Source of the DNA: CAYVXE01 sp964455375
GTDB lineage: Bacteria > Zhuqueibacterota > Zhuqueibacteria > Oceanimicrobiales > Oceanimicrobiaceae
Direction: 5' to 3'
DNA: 9,865 nucleotides
NCBI GenBank assembly: GCA_964455375.1
Contig: CAYVXE010000146.1
Span: 1-9,865, forward strand
Under the pieces are notes generated by a model. The model was not told where the DNA came from, made no database searches, and was given only the letters and a program-made list of their open reading frames with translations. Positions 1 through 6,703 of this stretch are shown here, in pieces (positions within the stretch are counted from its first letter, which is position 1; each line of letters starts with the position of its first letter). The position numbers and the translations under genes are program-made.

Positions 1-2
1 GG

Positions 3-1100
3 CCGGTAAAGACGTTTTCAATTGGTTTTAAGGAAGCGAGCTACAATGAATCCGAGTATGCACGTACTGTTGCAGAATTCTATGGAACGGAACACCACGA
101 ATTTATTCTGGAAGCGAACGCCCTGGAATTGACGGAAAAGTTGTTCGGTATCCTGGATGAACCGTTTGGGGATTTTTCTATCTTTCCAACGTATCTTGTG
201 TCTAAAATGGCGAGACAACATGTAACCGTATCTTTGTCGGGAGATGGTGGGGACGAACTGTTTGCCGGCTACGATACCTACCTTGCGAACAGAATGGCAA
301 ATGCTTACACACATGTTCCTAAATTTCTACACAAAGGAATTGTAGCACCAATTCTGAACATGATTCCACCGACCGGGAAGAAGAAGGGTTTGATTAACCG
401 TGCAAAGCGATTCTCGGAAGGATTGCGGTTGCCGGATGATTTGGCGCACACACGCTGGATGATTTTTTTGCAAGCTGCTGAAAAGCAAAGACTTTATTCT
501 GCCGACATGTTGAACTCGTTAAACGATTTCGATTCGTATGGATTTATCCGTAATTATTTTAAGGAAGCTAAAACAGAAGATTCCCTGAATCAGCAATCGT
601 ACGTGGACATCAAGTCGTACCTTGTGGACGATATTTTGGTGAAAGTTGATCGCATGAGCATGGCTACCTCTCTCGAAGCACGGGTGCCATTTCTCGATCA
701 CCGGGTGGTTGAATTTTCGGCGACTGTTCCGAGTCATTTAAAATTACAAGGGAAAACGACAAAATATTTGTTAAAAAAAGCAATGGCGGATTATTTGCCA
801 CCTGACATTCTTACCAGAGGCAAAGAGGGATTCAGCATTCCCATCAAAAACTGGATTAAACATGATTTGAAAGATCTGATGATGGATGTTCTCTCTCCGG
901 GAAGAATTAAACGTGAAGGTTTCTTTGAATCTACGTTTGTTGAACAATTGAAAAATGAACATCTTTCAGGGAAAGAAAATCACAGTCACAGACTCTGGGC
1001 AATGATGGTTTTTGGTATCTGGCAGGATTATTTTTTGAGAAATGGGGAAACATCGAATGAAACGGGCATTCAGACATCTAAAGAACTTGCTTCAATCTAA
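3..1100 (+). CDS. asnB: Asparagine synthetase (glutamine-hydrolysing), C-terminal synthetase domain; 5' end outside window
   Basis: This is the 3' part of an AsnB-family gene; the frame is open from base 3, so the true start lies upstream. About 365 residues are visible, against roughly 600 to 650 for a full protein, so the glutaminase domain and the SGGLDS-type ATP motif are missing here. Diagnostic synthetase segments are intact: SIGFKEASYNESEYAR near the left edge, LSGDGGDELFAGY at 234-272, DRMSMATSLEARVPFLDHR at about 646-705, and GKEGFSIPIKNW near 820-855. Family members activate a carboxylate by adenylation and transfer ammonia from glutamine to make an amide. In surface-glycan loci such genes often act on sugar acids or other carboxylates rather than free aspartate; that role here is inferred from context. 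The 3' end overlaps the radical SAM gene, which suggests one transcript. The family is certain; the substrate is not. Confidence 0.93.
   Translation, partial: PVKTFSIGFKEASYNESEYARTVAEFYGTEHHEFILEANALELTEKLFGILDEPFGDFSIFPTYLVSKMARQHVTVSLSGDGGDELFAGYDTYLANRMANAYTHVPKFLHKGIVAPILNMIPPTGKKKGLINRAKRFSEGLRLPDDLAHTRWMIFLQAAEKQRLYSADMLNSLNDFDSYGFIRNYFKEAKTEDSLNQQSYVDIKSYLVDDILVKVDRMSMATSLEARVPFLDHRVVEFSATVPSHLKLQGKTTKYLLKKAMADYLPPDILTRGKEGFSIPIKNWIKHDLKDLMMDVLSPGRIKREGFFESTFVEQLKNEHLSGKENHSHRLWAMMVFGIWQDYFLRNGETSNETGIQTSKELASI
1044..1048 (+). promoter_or_regulatory. Ribosome binding site deciding the radical SAM start
   Basis: GGGGA lies 8 bases before the ATG at 1057. The in-frame ATG at 1042 has no comparable motif at a proper distance; the nearest purine-rich stretch, AGGA at 1024-1027, is 14 bases away. 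This favours the start at 1057. The site sits inside the end of the asnB coding region, which fits translational coupling. Confidence 0.55.
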
Positions 1101-2094
1101 AAGTAACGGCAACAATCGGCGCAATGATTTTGATTTCGTTGAATGGGAAGTTATCAACACATGCAATGCAAAATGTTGGACGTGCAAAAGCTGGACAGAA
1201 AGTGAAAATGATGCTGTTCTATCGTTTTCAAAAGCTTCACATGTCATCGATCGGTTAGCAGAAGCAGGATTTACAAAAATCTGTTTTACCGGAGGCGAGC
1301 CGATGCTGCGCAAGGATTTGTTTCGTTTGCTTGCTTTAGCCAAAAGGAAAGGATTCACAACTGAATTAGTATCGAATGGTCTCTTGATCAATGAAAGAAA
1401 GGCCAGGCTGTTAGTCGATTCGAAATTGGACATCTTGGTGGTTTCCATTGACGCTGCAGAACCTCAGCTTAACGATCGGTTGCGCGGGATTGAAGGGTAT
1501 TATGAACTTGCACTCGCGGCCATAGAAAATATTAGAACCATGCGTGGAAATGCCTTGCCTAAAGTGGTTTTGCAGGCTACGATCTCCAACGAAAATGTTG
1601 AGCAATTGGTGCCGTTAGCAGAATTAACGTTAAATAGTAGCATTGATGGGTTTCATTTCCGGATTGCTCAAAACTTTAAACATTCTTTTTACAAGGTTGG
1701 TAAGGCACAGGAAATAACCGACGTGAAGAAAAAACTGCTCATGAAACAAATTGATATCGTGATGAAGCAATACCAAAATATTCTGCACAAGTCAATGGAT
1801 GAATATCAGGCATTGCGTACCGTTGTTAAAAATGATCGTTCTTTGAATTTACACAATGGTCAGGAGTATAATCGAATTTTGCACATCGATGCCTATGGCA
1901 ATGTTTTTTCGTCACCGAAAAAGAATATGAAACTTGGTAATTTATTGGCTGATTCTGGGGCGTCTGTGTTCAGTGGTAAAAAGGTTGATATGGAAGAGGC
2001 AGACCTGAATACGACCAGCCTTAAATGTCTGGAGAAAAAGTCAACCGGAACAAAGAATAAACTGCCGGCTTTTGCCAGCACAATCATTAGATGA
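1057..2094 (+). CDS. Radical SAM enzyme with a cysteine-poor C-terminal region
   Basis: This protein of 345 residues (350 if ATG 1042 is used) belongs to the radical SAM superfamily. The [4Fe-4S] motif CX3CX2C is seen as TCNAKCWTC at residues 35-43 (Cys36, Cys40, Cys43), and the SAM-binding motif TGGEP follows at residues 78-82. The middle part fits the usual beta/alpha barrel. Near the C-terminus HIDAYGNVFSSPKKN followed by KLGNL has the layout of a SPASM/twitch entry (idpdGnv-pCp...lGN), but the expected cysteine is serine, and only one cysteine follows, near the end. It therefore probably carries one iron-sulfur cluster only. The gene overlaps asnB by 44 bases and precedes a methyltransferase gene by 37 bases. 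Radical SAM proteins of this general kind occur in surface-glycan and natural-product loci; no specific reaction can be assigned. Confidence 0.88.
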   Translation: MKRAFRHLKNLLQSKSNGNNRRNDFDFVEWEVINTCNAKCWTCKSWTESENDAVLSFSKASHVIDRLAEAGFTKICFTGGEPMLRKDLFRLLALAKRKGFTTELVSNGLLINERKARLLVDSKLDILVVSIDAAEPQLNDRLRGIEGYYELALAAIENIRTMRGNALPKVVLQATISNENVEQLVPLAELTLNSSIDGFHFRIAQNFKHSFYKVGKAQEITDVKKKLLMKQIDIVMKQYQNILHKSMDEYQALRTVVKNDRSLNLHNGQEYNRILHIDAYGNVFSSPKKNMKLGNLLADSGASVFSGKKVDMEEADLNTTSLKCLEKKSTGTKNKLPAFASTIIR

Positions 2095-2118
2095 CATTAA
2101 ATAACTTGAAAAATCAAC

Positions 2119-2124
2119 AAGGGA
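2119..2124 (+). promoter_or_regulatory. Ribosome binding site for the methyltransferase gene
   Basis: AAGGGA ends 7 bases before the ATG at 2132 and supports that start. The 37-base gap from the radical SAM stop shows no terminator or promoter. Confidence 0.55.
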
Positions 2125-2131
2125 TGGCAAA

Positions 2132-2941
2132 ATGAGTCAAGCAGCAGAAGCAGCAGTCAGACAGCCTGAATTTAAGTTAAAAGATCCTCTTCTGGAGAAA
2201 ATCAGAGTTTACTGGAATGAACATATTCATGATTTGGAATTAGCCAAACATCCTGTGGGGACAAAAGGTTTTTTTGAAGACCTCGATGAGTATCGCTTTG
2301 ATAAATTACGCTACCTTCCGAAAGTAGTCAACTTTAACGGCTATAAGGACAAGAAAATACTGGAAGTCGGGTGTGGTGTAGGTATCGATCTTGTCCGGTT
2401 TGCTGCTGGTGATGCCAGGGTAACAGGAATTGATTTAGCGGAACAATCTGTGAATCTCGCCCAAAAAAACTTTGAGCATCAGGGTTTGCAGGGCGATTTA
2501 CGACTTGGAAATGGGGAAGAGCTTGCGTTCGCAGACAACGCATTTGATGTCGTTTATGCTCATGGTGTTATTCAATATACTGCAAACGCACGGAAATTAG
2601 TGGACGAACTTTACCGGGTCGTGAAACCAGGTGGTGAAGTGATTATGATGGTTTACAATCGTCATTCGTGGTTAAATTTTTTGTCGGAGACTCTTGGTGT
2701 TGGCCTTGAACATCAGGATGCACCGGTTTTAAAAAAATACACCATTAAAGAATTTAAGCAGTTGCTTGAAAAATTTTCTGAAGTGAGAATTATTCCAGAA
2801 AGGTTTCCGGTGAAATCACGGTTACAAAAAGGAATGAAGGCAGTGTTTTTTAATCAATTTTTTGTGCCGGTGTTTAATCTTGTTCCAAAAGCCGTTACTC
2901 GTAAAACAGGCTGGCACATTATGGCCTTTGCTTACAAATAA
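2132..2941 (+). CDS. Class I SAM-dependent methyltransferase
   Basis: This 269-residue protein has a Rossmann-type methyltransferase domain. Motif I is LEVGCGVG at residues 77-84; the acidic residue ending beta-2 is Asp101 in TGIDLAEQSV; the motif around FDVVYAHGVIQYT (138-150) ends beta-4; and RVVKPGGEVIMMVYNR (about 162-177) is the usual post-motif hairpin. The N-terminal stretch (YWNEHIHD... to EYRFDKLRYLP) matches a methyltransferase type common in glycan and secondary-metabolite loci. The C-terminal 60 residues contain a hydrophobic patch (FFNQFFVPVFNLVP) that could contact a membrane or a lipid-linked substrate; this is inference. It presumably methylates O, N or C of the cluster's intermediate. 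The next gene begins 14 bases after its stop. Confidence 0.9.
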   Translation: MSQAAEAAVRQPEFKLKDPLLEKIRVYWNEHIHDLELAKHPVGTKGFFEDLDEYRFDKLRYLPKVVNFNGYKDKKILEVGCGVGIDLVRFAAGDARVTGIDLAEQSVNLAQKNFEHQGLQGDLRLGNGEELAFADNAFDVVYAHGVIQYTANARKLVDELYRVVKPGGEVIMMVYNRHSWLNFLSETLGVGLEHQDAPVLKKYTIKEFKQLLEKFSEVRIIPERFPVKSRLQKGMKAVFFNQFFVPVFNLVPKAVTRKTGWHIMAFAYK

Positions 2942-2955
2942 TTTGAAATGATGAA

Positions 2956-4632
2956 ATGAAAAGAGACACCACAAAATTAACATCCAAACAATTTGATGTG
3001 CTTATTATTGGTGGTGGAATTTATGGCGTAAACGCCGCACGTGACGCGGCTTTGCGGGGCCTTTCGGTCGCGGTTATCGATAAAGATGATTTCGGGGCAG
3101 CCACCTCATCCAATAGTCTGAAAATCATTCATGGCGGTTTGCGCTATTTACAGCATGCTGATTTTAAGCGGATGCGTGAGTCCATTACCGAGCGCAAAAT
3201 ACTCATGGAAATCGCGCCACATTTAGTGCACCCGTTGCCGTGTATCATGCCAACTTACGGTCATGCTCTAAAAGGTAAAGAAGTGATGGCGGTGGCGCTT
3301 TTTCTGAATGATCTTATCGGTTATGATCGAAATAAAATACCGGATACGCAGAAACACCTTCCGCGAGGCAGAGTTGTTTCTAAAAAAGAGTGTTTAAACA
3401 TAATACCCGGGTTAAGCGACGAGAATCTCACAGGAGGAGCAATCTGGTACGATTGCCAGGTGATGAATTCTGAGCGCATGTTGATTTCGGTACTGCATTC
3501 TGCCGTTGAAAACGGCGCGGTTGCAGCAAATTATGTGGAAATGAAGGATTTCATCATTCGAGAAAACCAGGTAATCGGCATAAAGGCCTTGGATAAAATA
3601 TCCGGAGAATCGATCACCATTTCTGCAAAACTTGTCATGAACAACAGCGGTCCCTGGTTTAATTCCGTGCTACAGCATTTGAACGGCAGTGTGAAAAAGC
3701 CAGAGGTGCAATTGTCGGCGGCGATGAACCTGGTCGTTCGAAAAAAGTTGTTTCCTGAGTTTGCAGTTGGTATTTGGAGCAAAGAAGAATTTAAAGATGC
3801 GGATGCAATTATCAGCAAAGGGTCACGCTTGTTTTTTATTACGCCCTGGAAAGAATACTCACTCATCGGTACAACGCATGTCCAATTTCAAGGCGAACCG
3901 GATGATTTTCATGTTAGCGAAAAAGATATCGAGCAATTCATTGCCGATGTTAACGCAGCATACCCGGTGGCAAATCTGAACAGACAAGACGTTACCTTTT
4001 TCTACGGTGGGCTGTTGCCTGCCGATGACATCGATCATACGACCCTTGACGTGAAGCTGCTTAAAAGCTACAAGATTATCGATCATGAATTGGAAAGTAA
4101 TCTAAAAGGGTTGCTTACTGTCGTCGGTGTAAAATATACGACTGCAAGGGATGTAGCCGAAAAAACAATCGATTATGCCATGGAAAAACTTGGGAGAAAG
4201 GATGTTCCTTCTGTTTCTTCCAAGACAAAAGTATATGGTGGAAATATCGACTTTTTTGCCGATTATTTGCGTGAAGAAAAATCTAAAGCTACCGTAAATA
4301 TTAGCGAAAATACGATTGAACATCTGGTTCGGAATTACGGCTCAGAATATCGAAAAATACTAACCTACATCGATGAAAAGAGTGAGCTTGCCAAGCCTGT
4401 GTATGAAAAGTCTCCGGTTTTGCAAGCAGAAGTCATACATGCTGTCCGGGAAGAAATGGCTTGTACTTTAAAAGACATTGTCCGCGTACGGACGGAATTG
4501 GGGTCTGCCGAATATCCGGGAGAAGCTGCGTTACGTACTTGTGCCAGTTTGGCAGCAAGGGAACTCAATTGGGACAAGCAAAAAATCGAAGATGAAATTG
4601 AGGTAACAAAAAAGGTGTTTATTGCAGCATAA
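2956..4632 (+). CDS. FAD-dependent glycerol-3-phosphate dehydrogenase homologue (GlpD/GlpA family)
   Basis: The 558-residue protein has the length of Bacillus-type GlpD. The FAD-binding dinucleotide fold is at the N-terminus: IIGGGIYG (17-24), with Asp42 in AVIDKDDFG at the ribose-binding position, then ATSSNSLKIIHGGLRYLQH (49-67), the GlpD signature. Further family features are SRLFFITPW (290-298), with Arg291 at the equivalent of an active-site arginine, GTTHVQFQGEPDDF shortly after, and VGVKYTTARDVAEK around Lys393, matching the GlpD GGKxTTxR segment. A DAO_C-type helical domain fills about 450-558. Known GlpD enzymes oxidise sn-glycerol 3-phosphate to dihydroxyacetone phosphate at the membrane and pass electrons to quinone. 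No glpF or glpK is nearby, so the role here may be precursor supply or oxidation of a related phospho-polyol. There is no clear SD motif; translation may be coupled to the gene 14 bases upstream. Confidence 0.9.
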   Translation: MKRDTTKLTSKQFDVLIIGGGIYGVNAARDAALRGLSVAVIDKDDFGAATSSNSLKIIHGGLRYLQHADFKRMRESITERKILMEIAPHLVHPLPCIMPTYGHALKGKEVMAVALFLNDLIGYDRNKIPDTQKHLPRGRVVSKKECLNIIPGLSDENLTGGAIWYDCQVMNSERMLISVLHSAVENGAVAANYVEMKDFIIRENQVIGIKALDKISGESITISAKLVMNNSGPWFNSVLQHLNGSVKKPEVQLSAAMNLVVRKKLFPEFAVGIWSKEEFKDADAIISKGSRLFFITPWKEYSLIGTTHVQFQGEPDDFHVSEKDIEQFIADVNAAYPVANLNRQDVTFFYGGLLPADDIDHTTLDVKLLKSYKIIDHELESNLKGLLTVVGVKYTTARDVAEKTIDYAMEKLGRKDVPSVSSKTKVYGGNIDFFADYLREEKSKATVNISENTIEHLVRNYGSEYRKILTYIDEKSELAKPVYEKSPVLQAEVIHAVREEMACTLKDIVRVRTELGSAEYPGEAALRTCASLAARELNWDKQKIEDEIEVTKKVFIAA

Positions 4633-4668
4633 ATTTATTAAAACAAATTATTTATTAGAAATTATTTT
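4633..4668 (+). promoter_or_regulatory. Very AT-rich leader before the SDR gene, possible internal promoter or SD-less leader
   Basis: 34 of 36 bases are A or T, and no Shine-Dalgarno motif precedes the ATG at 4669. It could be an unstructured leader that helps ribosome loading, or part of an internal promoter, but no convincing -35/-10 pair can be picked out. The function is inference from composition only. Confidence 0.25.
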
Positions 4669-5655
4669 ATGAAGAAGCGAGCATTTGTAACCGGGGGTAG
4701 CGGATTTACCGGCAGTCATCTCTGTCAACATCTTGTTGACAAAGGGTATTCTGTAAAAGCGCTTGTTCGGAAAACCAGCAAGAAAGATCATTTGGAAAAA
4801 TTAGGGGTACAACTTGTCTACGGTGATCTGACAGACTTACCAACCCAGAATGGTGCGTTTGAGAATGTGGACGTGGTTTTTCATGTTGCTGCTGCTTACC
4901 GGCAGGAAGGAATTTCAAAAGAACAGTTCTGGAAAGTCAATGTGGATGGTACGCAGTCTATGTTGGAAGCTGCCAGAGACCACGGCATCAAACGATTTGT
5001 CCATTGCAGCACGGTTGGTGTACAGGGAGAGATTGAGAATCCGCCGGCAAAGGAAACTGATCCATACAAACCCGGTGACCATTATCAGGAATCGAAAATG
5101 GAGGGTGAAAAATTAGCCCTTGGATTTTTCGATGCTCATAAGATGGAAGGTGTGGTTGTTCGCCCGGTGGGTATTTATGGCCCCGGTGATACACGCTTTC
5201 TAAAATTGTTCAAATTCATCAACAACGGCAAATTCCGGATGATTGGCAAAGGCGACGTGCTTTACCATTTAACGTATGTTGAGGATTTGGTGGATGGAAT
5301 TATCCTCGCCGGAGAAAAGAAAAATGCAATTGGAAATACGTACACGATTGGCGGTAATGAATATCTAACCTTGAAGGAATTAGTTAAATTAATTGCCAAG
5401 GTGTTGGATAAACCTGTGCCTGATAAACAGATTCCGTTGGGTCCGGTTTATGTCGCGGCAACTGTATGCGAATCCTTCTGCCGGCCGTTGGGGATAGAGC
5501 CGCCGCTTTATCGCCGGCGTCTCGATTTTTTCACCAAAGACCGCGCCTTCGATATCAGCAAGGCGAAAACAGATTTAAAATATCAGCCGAAAATGTCATT
5601 ACAAGAAGGTTTGAAACTCACTGCTGGTTGGTATAAAAAACATGGAATGTTATAG
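4669..5655 (+). CDS. Extended SDR, NAD(P)-dependent epimerase/dehydratase or 3-beta-HSD/DFR-like reductase
   Basis: The 328-residue protein is a complete extended short-chain dehydrogenase. The cofactor motif TGGSGFTG is at residues 8-15. The residues after beta-2 are basic (LVRKTSKK, Arg34/Lys35) rather than acidic, which suggests NADP(H) preference; YGDLTD follows at 51-56. The catalytic set is visible: Ser/Thr in HCSTVGVQG (111-119) and YQESK (Tyr138, Lys142). The PVGIYGPGD segment and the C-terminal FFTKDRAFDISKAKTDLKYQ-type end resemble hopanoid-associated and DFR/3-beta-HSD-like SDRs more than classical UDP-galactose epimerases. It probably reduces, oxidises or epimerises a sugar or lipid-like substrate. 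It is a distant paralogue of the N-terminal domain of the fusion gene at 6704. The next gene's ribosome binding site overlaps its stop codon. The family is certain; the substrate is unknown. Confidence 0.9.
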   Translation: MKKRAFVTGGSGFTGSHLCQHLVDKGYSVKALVRKTSKKDHLEKLGVQLVYGDLTDLPTQNGAFENVDVVFHVAAAYRQEGISKEQFWKVNVDGTQSMLEAARDHGIKRFVHCSTVGVQGEIENPPAKETDPYKPGDHYQESKMEGEKLALGFFDAHKMEGVVVRPVGIYGPGDTRFLKLFKFINNGKFRMIGKGDVLYHLTYVEDLVDGIILAGEKKNAIGNTYTIGGNEYLTLKELVKLIAKVLDKPVPDKQIPLGPVYVAATVCESFCRPLGIEPPLYRRRLDFFTKDRAFDISKAKTDLKYQPKMSLQEGLKLTAGWYKKHGML

Positions 5656-5659
5656 AGGA
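5654..5659 (+). promoter_or_regulatory. Ribosome binding site supporting a TTG start
   Basis: AGAGGA overlaps the TAG stop (5653-5655) of the preceding gene and lies 7 bases before the TTG at 5667. This spacing supports TTG as the start of the membrane protein and points to coupled translation. Confidence 0.6.
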
Positions 5660-5666
5660 TGGATAG

Positions 5667-6677
5667 TTGAGCACATCAATTCTTAATCAAACCGATACGC
5701 CTGCACAATCGGTAGCAATGACAAAAAGTGCTGGATCCAGGAAATGGATTTTGGCAGGAATCAAAATCATGATCAGCGCATCGTTGATCATTTTCCTCGT
5801 CAGTAAGTCTGATGTGTCGGCTATTTGGCACGCCATGCTGTCTGCGAATTTAGTCTTGATTATCCTGTCCTTTTTGCTGCACGGTGTCGGATATTTTTCC
5901 AGTGTTTATCGCTGGCAGTTGTTGTTGAAAGCGCAAGGCTACTATGTCTCGGTAGGCTATTTGTTACGGTCTTATGCTGTCGCCATGTTTTTTAACAATT
6001 TGCTGCCATCGACCATTGGTGGCGATGGGTACCGGGCGTACGACACCTCGAAGTGCAATATTCCAAAACTAAAAGCGCTTGCCTGTGTGGTTGTTGAGCG
6101 GTTTCTGGGAATGTTTGCGCTTATGGTATTTGCCATATTAGCACTTTCACTGGCGACCGAATTGACGACAAAAATAGAGAATCTTTGGTTTTGGTCATTT
6201 TTGACATTTTCTGTAATGGCGGTGGGCGTTTACATGATTTTCTTCCATAGTGGGAAGGTGCCTTTCCTGAGAAAAATATTAGACCAACCCGTTATGAAAT
6301 TCGTCAACAAACAGGTGATGAAGATTACCGAATCCTTTGCTCCTTTCCGAGGGAAAACCAAAGCGCTTAGTTGGGCAATGGCCTTGTCACTGCTTTTGCA
6401 GCTTAACGTGATTTTTCATTATTTCTTGATTTCAGCATCGCTTGGATTATCCATCCCTTTTGTGAAATTTCTGGTGATTATTCCGCTCGCAATGTTCATT
6501 CAAATGGTTCCGATTTCTATTAACGGTATCGGTCTTCGGGAATCCTTTTACGTTTTTTTCCTGACGAAAATTTATGGTGTCCCAATAGAAGCGAGCCTTG
6601 CATTTTCCTGGATTGCTTATGGAATGATTTTGCTGTTAGGCATTTTAGGTGGAATTATCTATATGTTTCGTAAATAA
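5667..6677 (+). CDS. YbhN/AglD-type integral membrane protein (flippase-like, LPG-synthase TM-region family)
   Basis: The 336-residue protein starts at TTG, chosen because of the SD motif ending at 5659. It has about seven to eight hydrophobic segments: roughly 27-45, 60-78, 95-113, 137-155, 163-183, 233-259, 265-282 and 309-333. Family landmarks are FNNLLPSTIGGDGYRAY (109-125) between early helices and VPISINGIGLRESF (281-294) late in the protein; these match the UPF0104 / lysylphosphatidylglycerol synthetase transmembrane-region family. The soluble aminoacyl-transferase domain of true MprF is absent. Relatives sit in many glycolipid and polysaccharide loci and are suspected to move or bind polyprenyl- or glycerolipids, but their biochemistry is poorly defined. 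Here it could present the lipid-linked substrate to the neighbouring enzymes. The fold family is clear; the transport role is inference. Confidence 0.9.
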   Translation: MSTSILNQTDTPAQSVAMTKSAGSRKWILAGIKIMISASLIIFLVSKSDVSAIWHAMLSANLVLIILSFLLHGVGYFSSVYRWQLLLKAQGYYVSVGYLLRSYAVAMFFNNLLPSTIGGDGYRAYDTSKCNIPKLKALACVVVERFLGMFALMVFAILALSLATELTTKIENLWFWSFLTFSVMAVGVYMIFFHSGKVPFLRKILDQPVMKFVNKQVMKITESFAPFRGKTKALSWAMALSLLLQLNVIFHYFLISASLGLSIPFVKFLVIIPLAMFIQMVPISINGIGLRESFYVFFLTKIYGVPIEASLAFSWIAYGMILLLGILGGIIYMFRK

Positions 6678-6690
6678 ATCTTATCTGATT

Positions 6691-6695
6691 GGTGA
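6691..6695 (+). promoter_or_regulatory. Ribosome binding site deciding the start of the fusion gene
   Basis: GGTGA lies 8 bases before ATG 6704. The upstream in-frame alternatives TTG 6689 and GTG 6692 have no SD motif before them, so ATG 6704 is preferred. The difference is only five residues. Confidence 0.5.
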
Positions 6696-6703
6696 AAACA
6701 AAA

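Noticed and set aside
1092..1448. Antisense open frame of about 118 codons opposite the radical SAM gene
   Set aside because: It lies wholly opposite a well-supported gene, shows no recognisable motif and is best explained by codon bias of the sense strand.
2009..2104. Alternative frame at the end of the radical SAM gene that contains a cysteine, considered as a frameshifted true C-terminus
   Set aside because: It is only about 31 codons, bears one cysteine rather than the paired cysteines expected of SPASM, and does not clearly improve the match; sequence comparison would be needed to reopen it.
3531..3866. Antisense open frame of about 111 codons opposite the GlpD-like gene
   Set aside because: It is a shadow of a strongly supported gene, with no domain or clear start signal.
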